Shown in pieces: positions 47,803-58,300 of a stretch of 64,000 bases of DNA. The stretch's first letter is position 1. Each line of letters starts with the position of its first letter. The stretch is from Phlebiopsis flavidoalba. Taxonomy: Eukaryota; Basidiomycota; Agaricomycetes; Polyporales; Phanerochaetaceae. Location of the stretch: the NCBI GenBank assembly GCA_035772785.1, contig JAOCPU010000043.1, positions 62,001 through 126,000 on the forward strand, in the 5' to 3' direction. The notes under the pieces were generated by a model. It did not search any database. It had not been told where the DNA came from and was given only the letters and a program-made list of their open reading frames with translations. The translations under genes were made by a program, and so were the position numbers.

Positions 47803-48483
47803 ACGATTACCTGAATGTGACTATAAACCTCTTAGGTTAGACGCATGGTGTCGACACAGTTGGTTCTCCGACCCAATACATGGCCGTGGAAGGGTCTGTG
47901 TGTGACATTTGCGATGAAGCCGTCGCGCGCTGCCAAATACTCCCCGAGGACAGCATAGTGTGTCACAGTAGCAACTCTCGTGATCTGGCATCAAATTCCA
48001 TACTTGGGCAGTGAGGGATAATCGCGACTCGAAGGTCACTGTCAAGACAAAACCTTGTCATTCTAACGCGCGAGTGGTGATGTGATGCTTCAAGCTTGAT
48101 TTTCCGCAGTGTATGGCGTGCTATGTTGGATGCAAGGCGATGTAACACGGGTATCGCAAAGCGGAAGAGAGGGACATGACTTCATTGAGGCGCTTAATGA
48201 ATACAAGGCTGTGGCGCCTTCCATAGTGACTCTTCTCAACGTGGCAGCGCTTTTGTTGGACGACATAGCGGTTCCGGTGAGTTATTCGTAACCTCGACCA
48301 CTCAGTGCGTAACTCATCGGCTTCTTTCGTACGCGTTCCATCCACGATGAAGTATCTCTACCCCGTATCAAACGATGTGCTCTCATTATCCGAGTCGGCA
48401 ATGACACTCAAGATTGCGCGCCATTCACCCTGTGTGATATGCACTGCGGAAATCTACAATGGATTATGTGCCCCCAGGGATAA
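47803..48483. other. Interval between BET2 and the bromodomain
   Basis: Short plus-strand frames (for example FIEALNEYKAVAPSIVTLLN near 48180) could be upstream exons of the bromodomain gene, but no domain is recognisable. If the bromodomain belongs to a GCN5-type acetyltransferase, the catalytic domain should lie here, and I do not see it. Confidence 0.35.
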
Positions 48484-48882
48484 TGGAGATTATCTTGGAC
48501 TCATGTGACGATCACGACAAGCCGTCTAGCTACCAGAAGCCACACCCTTGCGTACGCCTTTCAAGACCCGATTTCTGCGGAAGTAGTGCCCGATTATCAC
48601 GACGTGATCAAAGACCCTATGGGTGTGTCACTTCTGTTCGAATCCTCTATGAGAGCTCGTTGAGGTATAGATTTCTCGACTATGCAACACAAGCTCAAGA
48701 CAAACCAATATTTAAACCTCGACGCATTGTTGTCCGACGCAAAACTCATTTTTGAAAACTCATTTTTGATAATTGTCGGTCATACAATGCTGAAGGTTCC
48801 GTCTACCATCGAAATGCCACTAAGTAAACTGGAGAGATTTCTCAAAGAACAGGTCGTTGCCCTCAGGATAGAAGAGCGATGA
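48484..48882 (+). pseudogene. Bromodomain gene fragment (GCN5-like)
   Basis: Bromodomains bind acetyl-lysine in histones. The segment reads SHTLAYAFQDPISAEVVPDY and HDVIKDPM. A GT-AG intron (48623-48670) splits an Asp codon, and then come DFSTMQHKLKTNQYLNLDAL and LSDAKLIF. After a 14-bp tandem duplication the next frame gives NCRSYNAEGSVYHRNATK, and LERFLKEQ follows after another shift, with stop at 48882. The order PDY..VIK.PMDFSTM...K....Y......D..LIF.NC..YN is the GCN5-type bromodomain, with the acetyl-lysine-binding Asn in the CRSYN position. The upstream acetyltransferase domain is not seen, so this is a fragment or another bromodomain gene whose other exons are unreadable. Confidence 0.8.
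48742..48769 (+). repeat. 14-bp perfect tandem duplication
   Basis: AAACTCATTTTTGA occurs twice head to tail inside the bromodomain exon. Because 14 is not a multiple of three it shifts the frame between LIF and NCRSYN. A single unit would keep the family's LIF-[DE]-NC spacing. Confidence 0.9.
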
Positions 48883-49241
48883 TGACATCTCGATATACGC
48901 TACGTCTTCGGGCGAATACATAGCTCAGAAACAGCTATAAAGCGACGTTAGGCTCGAGAGCGAGGCGAATACAAACCCATACTTTACAGCATAAGTTGAC
49001 GACATTTTATTATCGTCAGTTTCACGATGCAAACTGGGACGTGACTTACGTATCTAACCCTCATTCGATGCTATTTAGTGTGGCTGTAATGTCAGCCCAC
49101 GGATTAATACACATTATTTCGAGGTTTCTTGAAAGGACGAAGCACTGAGTACTTGATCCCATTACGTAAAACACTCCATTGTACTATCCCATGCGCGCCC
49201 ATACCGCTCGTTGTGTCCCTCACAACCTGCTCGCTGCTATC

Positions 49242-50127
49242 ATGAGCTCCTGCCCAGCAGAGCTTGAGACTATACGCCTCCCTTTGACAAGGGCGACGTC
49301 GTCATACGCTCTTCAGACGACATGGACTTCCTCATGTACAAGCTCGATCTCTCACGAGCATCTTCCGTTTTTGAGACCATGTTCTCGCTGCCACAGCCCT
49401 CTCCTCCCTCTCCTGAGGAAAAAACGAAAGAAGGGCTCCCAGTCATTGATGTTACGGAGCCTGCGGAGGCCCTTCGACTTCTACTACCATTTTGCTTGCC
49501 CAAGCATTGCAAGAGCCCGAGTCTACAGGAGATCTCCAACCTAGCGCGCTTGGTCGAAGCTGGCGAGGAAGTATGAGATGGAGTGGTTGGTGGACATAGC
49601 GAGGGACGTGATGAAGGAGGTAGCGAGGAAGGAACCCATCAGGGTATACGCCATAGCCTGCCGCTTCGGATTCGAGGACGAGGCGACGCTGGCAGCGCGG
49701 CTCACGCTCCGGATGCCCACTTCGTCCATCCTCGCATTCGAGGCTGAAGAGCTCGACCAGATTACCGCCAACCAATTCCGCCGCTTAGTGAAGTATCGAG
49801 ACGACTGCCAGACAGCAGTTCACAAATATTTACAGTCCAATCAATCAGGCCGCCAACGCGTTCTCCTCGTTCGACGTAGGGTGCGGAAAGTACCACAACT
49901 CGGCGTGGAAAACTCGCTACGTCAACAAACTCCTTATTATCTTGAAGGATTGCGTGTGGGAAGGGGCAGTTCGCCCTGAGGTTGCTACTGAAGTCGTAAT
50001 GCAGCATCCTATCGAGATGTGCCAGCATTGCGCACCAGAGTTGCAGAGCAAGCTCACAACCATCAGCAAGCTTCTGGCCTCAGAGGTCGCAAGCACAATT
50101 ACTGGGGTGAGTGGTGACCTGTGTTAA
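49242..50127 (+). CDS. BTB/POZ domain protein, copy B
   Basis: A paralogue of the gene at 15379-16268. It opens MSSCPAELETIRLP, then after a one-base shift DKGDVVIRSSDDMDFLMYKL, followed by DLSRASSVFETMFSLPQPSP, KEGLPVIDVTEPAEALRLLL and YEMEWLVDIARDVMKEVARK. EPIRVYAIACRFGFEDEATL follows. The C-terminal half contains DDCQTAVHKYL, AWKTRYVNKLLIILKDCVWE, GAVRPEVATEVVMQHPIEMC and ISKLLASEVASTITG. The BTB core is in one frame here, unlike in copy A. The second half shifts at about 49565 and 49830. A late intron (GTGAGT near 50110) is possible, so the true C-terminus may differ. Confidence 0.85.
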
Positions 50128-50870
50128 GTGGAGTCTCGCTTCACAATACCGTAGGTCAGATTTGTTCACTGATTACGACGCGAAATTGACCGCCGCCCGT
50201 AAATCGGCGCGTTACCATGGAATATTTTGGGTTCCATCTAAGCTGCCAGTGTTTGATGATGTAAGAGAGTAAGCTAGGGGGCGTCGTGAGTCAAATGCAT
50301 ATGTGCGGTGAATCCTGGGTGAATCACAAGGACCCCGCGAGTTTCCCATTCGACATCCCATTGGGGTGGCGGATCGCGTGCTCGAATGTGCATATCAGTA
50401 CGGTGCTATACTTACTGGTAACAACGGTCTCTCAATGTCGGATCAAAGGGTTTTCAAGGCATTCGCGACAAGTTTTGATCGCGCAACATAAACAACGTGT
50501 AAGGAAGCTACTAAATGAATTTGGAAGTTCAAACGTTCCAGATCGAGGGGCAGAACAGGATGAATGCTGGAACAACGAAAGGATGAAGGGACCTGCAAGG
50601 CTGAGAGCACCGAACTCCCTGTTCGAGGTCGCTGTGAGAGCCAGGCTGCGCTCATGCCTCTTCGTTGTAAACGATTGTCGCAGGACCACTGGGGAAAGGT
50701 CAGTAAGTGAAATCTTGCTGTACAGGGAACTATCACTCGCCGTTTGGTGACCCCCTGTGCGATAGACGATTCAGTAAAACAGGCTCGTACGTATAAGCAG
50801 GAGGGCTCACATTCTCCTCCCATTGGAGGCAGGCCGTCAACTCTGTTTTAAACCGCAGCACAAGACAATT
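50128..50870. other. No recognised gene
   Basis: Tail-to-tail interval between the BTB gene and the Hsp70-like gene. Short frames on both strands (50.3-50.8 kb) have no family motif. Confidence 0.4.
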
Positions 50871-53149
50871 TCATACCGCAGCACATACATGGTTATGCCA
50901 AAGATCCCCGGCACTCTGATCTTTGTGACCTTCGAAGTATCGGCTTGAACCGTAGCGAGGGTCGAGAAGAACTCTAGGGACGTGGGTTAGCGGGATCATG
51001 ATGCAAATAAAGGGAAGGCAGAATAATAGACTTACTAGAGTCCACATCCATCCAACGGGGGTTCTTACTCTTGCCCCCCGGTAGCAGAGTATATCATTGG
51101 ATGCGGAGTTGAGCATCGCAGGATTCATCGCTTGGTACACGAAGGACTCCGTGATCTCTTCGCCTTCTTGGAGCCGTGTACCCTGAAGGGTAAATTCATT
51201 AGATGCCCGTGGATGGAAATCAATGGTACTACATGGTTTGCATACCTTGGTAATAATACTGGCAAATGCACCTGGCACCAAGAAGTATCCATTCACCGAG
51301 GGAAAGACCTCGTCCTCGCGAGCGCAGTGTTCCGCGTCGGTCGGGTCGAATAGGATCGCGCTGGGTGTCCCATATGTGAACCTGGCTACTCGCGCCGAGA
51401 CGTAGTTCTCGATGAACCATGAAGCGGCGCCGCTGCTACAGCCTTCTGACTAGAAAAAACATCAGTAATCCAGCATTTATAAAGCATTTGACGTAGAACA
51501 TACGCATGGTGGTCCGGACGAGAGAGATTGATGTCGAGGGCCTTCAGACGAGTACGGAGCTCGTTAAATAGGTACGTGCTTCCGGCAAAACCTCCGACAA
51601 GACAAGCGTACTACGAAGACACAATTGAGCCACATTTGGAGAAGCAAACACAACACTTACCGAAATCGTGCCCTCCACATCTGCCTTTTGGCGCTTTATT
51701 GCTTTGATGACCTCTTCGATCGATGGCTGAAAGAGCTTCGCGAGCTCGGCCCTTACCAGCATGGAATCAGCGTCGACATCGGCAAGTACAATATGGAAAT
51801 GAGGCATCTCACCCTTCGAGCGTGAAACGGCCATTGCGAATTCCGAACTGCTTTGATGTATCGCTGAGGCCACCAAACTTAATGAAAAGCCTTTTCTGAA
51901 GCATCGTCAAAACGTGGGCTTGGCGCTCTTGTCAAAGTCTTCAAGCATGGCCTTGATGTAGGGCTCGGTCCCGAATTTGCCAGCATTAGCAAATTTTTGC
52001 TGCGTGATCAATTAGAACTCAATAATGGAGGGTGTCGGGCATTGGGAACACACTCACAGCGGAACATCTGAGCTGCACGTTTGTTCACACGTGTAGAGCC
52101 CTCCATAACACCTAGTGGACATAGTCAGTGGGAGGCAATAATCCACGTGACGGTTAAGACGGATGAACTTACATTCGGACACAGCGGATTCCTCAACGAC
52201 GACAGGAGACATACCATCAATTCGGAAGCAGCTCAAGTCAATAGTACCACCTCCCGCATCAATTATGACCAGGCCTGTGCCATTCTTTTTTTTTCCATGT
52301 CAACTATTACTGTTTCTAATGGGAGTCGACACAACTTACATCAAACTCGTCTGCCATCCCCTCGTCCACACAATATTGAAAGCTTGCTTCGCCCTCGGAC
52401 ACGAAGTGCACACGCTTATGGCCGTCTGGGGTATCAGGGACCAACCCCGCAAGCACTGCAGCCTCCCGCATCTTGCCTTGCTGAACTCCCTCCCACCCAT
52501 TGGGATGGGTGAGAACAATTTCCACGCGGTCACTGACGGAGTCCCACAAGCTATCTCCGTTGGGGCGAGCTTGGATAATGTAAGTCTTGGCGCACTTAAA
52601 CAAGTACTGTAGAAAATCGGCGAAGACGTCCACCACGGTCTTTCCGGACGGAAGCTGATGGCTGACGTCGAGGTCCTTCAGCTTTGTGCCACTGGCCATC
52701 GACGGAGGCCGAAGATGTAGTTTGAACCTGGGTAGCAGGGCAACGTCATGAACGTGACAGAATAGAATCGTCATTCAATGCGGGGGCGCACCACTCGATA
52801 AAGAAGAAGCTCTTCGTCTTCAATGACGTCCGCCATCCGAGGATCAGTAGCCTCCGCACCGACTGCCCGAACTTTGCCATCCTTGTCGTAAAGAAGCACA
52901 GATGGTATTTTAGAACTCTCATTATCCTGACGAGGATAACTGCATGATCAAATGAGTATGTTGCTATACAGTCGGATTCTGTGATGAGATGTGGATCCCA
53001 CGCACCGTTGTATCGTCTGAACTGTCGGTGTTGGTTTCGCCTGGATCCAGGACGGCATATGAAACACCACTAAATGTGGTGCCTATGTCGATGGCTAAGA
53101 GTAGCGCTCGGGTGGTGCCACCGTATGGTTTACGTTCGCGGGTGGCCAT
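50871..53149 (-). CDS. Hsp70-like ATPase of the fungal actin-fold family
   Basis: This is a divergent Hsp70 relative (HSPA12-like), expanded in basidiomycetes and lacking the usual peptide-binding half; the client is unknown. From ATG 53149 (MATRERKPYGG) the phosphate-1 strand is LLLAIDIGTTFSGVSYAVLD. Then come YPRQDNESSKIPS, VRAVGAEATDPRMADVIEDE, LPSGKTVVDVFADFLQYLFK, VEIVLTHPNGWEGVQQGKMR and FVSEGEASFQYCVDEG. The phosphate-2 motif is in VIIDAGGGTIDLSCF. Later blocks are STRVNKRAAQMFR, LFQPSIEEVIKAIKRQKADV, the adenosine motif LVGGFAGSTYLFNELRTRL, ENYVSARVARFTYGTPSAIL, VNGYFLVPGAFASIITK, LQEGEEITESFVYQ and ILCYRGARVRTP. Short introns separate most blocks. All three nucleotide-binding motifs are present. 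Some one-base shifts occur. Confidence 0.9.
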
Positions 53150-53956
53150 GGTGAATGGAGAGAGAGACGGTGATATGCACAAAACTTAGAGGATGGCGGA
53201 GCGATTTAAGTAGGTGCTGTCATAACGCCGCGCGAGAAGAAGCCCTGGTGGTATACCGCAAAGTCTGACCGCGACGCGGATCGCGGAGATAGTACTGCAA
53301 CACACCCCTCGCAGCCAAGTACGTTGTGATCGGACAACGGACGGTATTATGGGGTAACAACCTGGTACCACGGTTCACTAATAAAATTAGAGAAAGTCGC
53401 CGTTAAGAGCGCGTTTTTGTGGGAGCGTAGCGAAAAAAAGGGCGCGCACCTTGGAGCTCTCGCGATTCCCACTCGGAGAAGTTCTTTCCATGCCATGCCA
53501 ATATTAACGACGAACATAAGTCGAGAAAACGATTGCAGCAAAACGTAAAAGTGCGGCGACCGCAGTAGATCGCAGCCACGCGCTAGCTAAACGATAACAA
53601 ACGTCACCTTGCACCAAGTCAAAAGAGGAGGGCGGAAGCTGCTGGATCAAACAGCAAGCGCGCGGCGTCTGTGCATCAGACTCAGTCAGAAAAGGTTTGA
53701 AAGTACCGCTGCGGTGCTTGTGCAAATAGAACTTACGGGATCAAGGAAGAGAGTTCTTCAGGGCTGATCGACATTAGTGTTTTCAATTCGAGCGCAACAT
53801 TGCCCCACACCTTCAGAAACGACTCTAAGCACCCACCAAGATGGTCCTTTGGCGATATCTGTGCAGCATCCTGCGGCGAGGCAATTGTACTAACATAGGC
53901 GAAAAAGAGACAGCTTCGACCTCCGAAGCCGCTCTGACAACCTTCAGACCGCCGTA
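53150..53956. other. Divergent promoter region
   Basis: This interval separates the minus-strand Hsp70-like gene from the plus-strand coiled-coil gene. Short frames around 53.73-53.96 kb could be the first coding bases of the coiled-coil gene. No heat-shock element array was clear to me. Confidence 0.4.
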
Positions 53957-55323
53957 GATCCAAGAGCTAGAAGAACGCGAAGCCGAAGCTTTGCGGACGG
54001 CCAAAGCCCGCAGCCGCACGGAGGACGTTCGTACTTCGGAGGCCGAGGTTACCGAGTTGAAGAAGAAACTGCGTCATCTTGAGGAAGAGCGAAAGAAGGA
54101 GCGTGCAGACGCAGAGTCTTGTCTTCAAGAGGAGGATAGGGGCAAAATCGCGCGAAGTCGTTGCACGCTTGGAGCGCGAAGTGGGAGAGGCGAGCGATAG
54201 GGCGGCAAGGCATACCACAGAGGCGCGGGGTTGGGAGGAGGAGCGTACTTTGCTGGCACGACAGCTAGAGTCAGCGCAGAAAGGCCTAGCAGAGAAGGAA
54301 CGCACCATATCTCAGCAATCCGACCTCCTGCAGCGTCGCGCTACCGAGCTGAACGCCGCACTTGCACACGTTCCGCGAGAAGACTCCGTCTCGTGCCGGC
54401 GGGGACGTCGTCGACATGCTCAGCGCACTCAATGGGAAAGTCTTCCAGCTGTCCGCCCTCATATTCGGACACGTGCGTCCGTGTCGAAGAAGCGGCATAC
54501 GATCAGCTTGACGCAGCGACTAGTGTCGTCAGTGGACAGCTCGGCGTGACGATGGGCGGAGTTCTTGAAAAAGCCGTTTCAGCCGGACTCTGCGACGAGC
54601 TCATCGTCCAGATGCCATTCAAGCACACCTCTCCCAGCTGGTCTGTTACATCGTCAAACTCCTGGGTTCCGACGACACGATCACCGGCTATCAACTGCTT
54701 CATGGAGCAAATCTATCAGGAGATGCATTCATGCGGTAAGTGACGGCGCGTCCCATATCTGAATTGGCTACTCACGTTCGTCAAAAGAGCCGCAGGCTAT
54801 TTCCGCAAAAAATGGAGGACCCTCGCACACGGGCTTTACGGCAGAAAAACCGAGCCCATCTCGGATATCCTGCACGCTGAGAAAGAGGAGGCTATCCACG
54901 TCATTGGGTCGATTCTAGTCTTGGCCGGGATGCGCATAGATGCGGCCGGAATCCAGCGGCAGAGAAGCTGGACAGCAAAATCACGGATATTTTTACGAGT
55001 TGCATGCGGTTACGGGACACGATTGGAGAGGGTGTGGTCAACTTGCGACTTTCGCGTCATTGGAGGAGACTACAGAGATCCTTTCGTGGTCGGATACCAT
55101 GGTGGACGCATTCGTAAATCCGAGCCCTGGAGTCAGAGTGCCCAGCGTGCTTCTGTGCGTGTCAGAGCTGGGCTTGGACATTTTGACGAGCAGGGCTGGG
55201 CTTACAGATAACGAGGTTAGATCAATCGAGAGAAAGATGGTGTTAAGGTGGCCCAAAGTAGTGACTACGGACGTGCTCGATAGCTTACTGAGATCATCTG
55301 CCGAGGAAGATGGAGGTCTTTGA
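53957..55323 (+). CDS. Agaricomycete coiled-coil family protein, copy B
   Basis: The N-terminal third is a clear coiled coil: IQELEEREAEALRTAKARS, SEAEVTELKKKLRHLEEER and KKERADAES. After a shift it continues SREVVARLEREVGEASDRAA and LARQLESAQKGLAEKERTIS, ending LQRRATELNAAL. A conserved block follows: GDVVDMLSALNGKVFQLSAL, then EAAYDQLDAATSVVSGQLGV and DELIVQMPFKHT. After the intron at 54736-54787 comes AAGYFRKKWRTLAHGLYGRK, then EAIHVIGSILVLAGMRIDAA and DIFTSCMRLRDTIGEGVV, with a tail LLCVSELGLDILTSRAGLTD and stop at 55323. It matches copy A at 1740-3090. The function is unknown. The start may lie upstream, because the coiled coil is already in phase at 53957. Confidence 0.7.
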
Positions 55324-58300
55324 GACATGCATTGTCAATGCGGACGACCAGCTTGCCTACAGTTGATTATATGCGCATTATGGGGGAAGCGAATATATTC
55401 TCCTACGTCGCCTCGACTTCTAGCGTTGGGCTGGCTATTCAGGATCATCTCAACAAGGCGGCACTGAGGAATTTAGGTGTAAGCTGGTAGTTTCACGATC
55501 GGGAAAAAACACGCACCAGCCTACGCAAACCACTTCTCTCTGTTAGCCAACAGGATCTGACCAACGGCTTACATGACATGCGCTTAAAGGTAGCACTGCA
55601 GCCTGCACACGAATGTTCGTGCTTCTGTATGATTGTACGATGATGATGGTTAGAGACGAAGCTTAAGATTTGACGCGTGTGGGAATCACGGGCGAATCGC
55701 GATTGAGTGATAGCTCCGCCACGTGGCTAAGCAGCGACGTTTCGAGGGGGGGGCTACGCCGTTCAAGCGGCTGTCCGCCTTCCACCATTCCGCCACTACT
55801 CTCTTTTTTATGCCTTCTCAACTGTGTGCGCACACAGCTGATGATGATCCTGCCAATTCAACCGTATCTATCGCTCGGCGCGTTGTTCGCGCATCAGACT
55901 TTCCACCTTTCAGCTCTGACTTTCGCCTTGCGTAAGCGCGTGGACCCACGCATGTCAAAAATTGCAGCAACCTAGCGGACGCAATGACTCTGATCTCATC
56001 TGCTTTGGGGGCATCTGCTCAACGCCATTTCCTAGCAGGTCCCACTTCTTCACCTACGTGGGGTCAGGCAATATGGTTAGACCTGACTATGTAGGGCACT
56101 CATCTGACCCCACTCGGATGGTTGACACTGATATCTTGTATAAGTTAGAATTGTACATACAGCGACGCCTCAGATGCCCCACGTCTCCCTGAGTGTATTC
56201 TATGCGTCAAAAATTCGAAGTAATCTACGCAGTACAATGACAGTTGATCACACTTTGAACTATCAACGAAACTCGGAGACCATCTGCGCCAGTGTTTGAC
56301 GTCGTGAAGAACCCAGCCTCGTGTTCATCAAGCCTCAGCTTCGCACGCCGCTGAACAGTTGACGACATCCGGGATATCCTGGCTTTTCGCCTCACATTAC
56401 GCAGGATCGTATTGTCCAATGTCGACCACATTCGCACGGACACTTCATGCAGCCCGCATCCTGTTCTTACGTGCGTCCCGTCTCATCTCCATCTCGCCTC
56501 GTATCTGACCGGTCTTGCAGTGTTTTTGTGTTTCATCTCGTTCATGGTTCTAGGCGCGAACGTGGACTAGCGCTAAGGGGTAGTGTGCCATTTCTGGCTC
56601 GACCGATTTATGAATCACTTTTATGTACATAAATTAATTCGGAGTAACTTATTTCATTATTCTTTGTAGATTGGTGCAGCCGACTGTGACAGGCCCGTCG
56701 AGAGCAAAGTCGAGACGAGACGCGAGGGGAAGCCGGGGGACAACCGAGAATGTAGAACAGGCACGAGAAGCTTTCAAATGGCGGGACACCGCAACCGGCC
56801 TTGATTTCGTCATTAGAGACGTATTAGAGACGAGTTGCTAAACGCGGAGGACACAAACATGTACATATGAACAGCAAGGAGACGAGACGAACGAAAATAC
56901 AAACAAAATATACAGACGAGAAGGAATAGACCGTAGGGCCGAAAGGCGTGCTAAGCAAAACTGTGTTCCAAGCTCAGGTACGTACTACAAAACTCTTCTC
57001 ATGCTATAGGCATGGTAAACTCGGCGCATGTAATGGTCAAGCCGTTGCGCCGAATGTGCAGGGCCCTGTTCCGAACTCGCACTTCCGGCGCAGCGATTTC
57101 GTGGTTCAGACGCGCTGTCACTCTGACGAACGCGTGCTCTACGTCGTAGATCGGGTTCTAGGAAAGAAGTTCATTCGTAAATAAGCTGCATGTTTCCGAG
57201 TCAAGCGGTGGTATGAACCTGCCTGTGCAAATTTTTGACGTTTTCTGCCCACACAGGCGTGGGCTCGCCGAGATGTGACGCGCCATCCTCCTGCGGCGTT
57301 CACAACTTCCGCGCGCTGGGCTCGGCCAATTTGTCTTGGACGGAACAGCAGATTGTCAACTTCGAGTTTCGCAGTATAATCAAGAAAGATGCATGCACCT
57401 GTTTTGGCTCTATTGTGGCCATCCTTATGTTATGACGCAGCCTCGACTGAATTCTCTGGGATGGCTCTTGACAAGTTCATCGAATGAAATCCACTGTCGA
57501 TTGATGAGTACACCGCCCTGATCTGAGGAGAAAATCTTCTCGCATAGGCCGCCTCTCGTTGAAGAGCGCGTCTGTGGTTGTTCAAGCACCCGACGCAGAG
57601 AGGTATATATCCAGTTGGATGTCGATCGCCTATATCACATATTCCAGCCGAAAGATCTTGAGCCCCTCTAACGAGCGCAAAGCGCCTGTGAGTTTTAACC
57701 AGTTGAAAGATCTGGGCCGCAGCTCAGCAGCCAAATTACGCCCCAATCTGGATCGCAAAAGAATACGCGTGAAGCAGTGGGACCATAACCTCCATCTCAC
57801 GAATGTCAACATTTGTTACGTGGGAAGTAACAATGTTTTCTGGATGCGATTTGTTGCAGGAATATCTGATTTGCCAAGCTGAAATTTCCGTGACCCTGCC
57901 AAAACCCACTAACTTCACTTAGATGCACAAAAATTAGTGCATCCAAGAACGTGGACGTGGGGAGAAGTCGCGCTGTTGGGCGCTTAAGTACGCTTGGGTA
58001 ATTGAAGTCTCTAGGCAGAGGCCCGAACCATCTGATTCAAATCGCGATGGGGTAGTGGTATGCCGCTACCTTTTGAGGCGAAAAAAAGCGCGCCACGTTA
58101 ACAAGCTTAGCAGACCTGTGAATCTCTAGATGCCCCGTGGCATGAATAGTGGACGTGGCTCTTGGAGACGCTCTGATTGAGCCGGCTGGGGCCATCGGCT
58201 GATGATGAGTCGTAGCCCCGTATGCAACGCCCCCCGACCAAACAGACGCTGACTAGTTCCCGTCCCTAATCCTTGAGTTCTTAATGACCAATGATCCCAC

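Noticed and set aside
48634..48645. TGTTCGAATCC-like B-box word
   Set aside because: It lies inside the bromodomain intron and has no matching tRNA stems.
50871..51420. Possible SET domain on the minus strand
   Set aside because: The words EEIT and NP resembled a SET core, but the whole segment aligns in order with the C-terminal region of the Hsp70-like family (RFTYGTP, ILCYRG), so it belongs to that gene.
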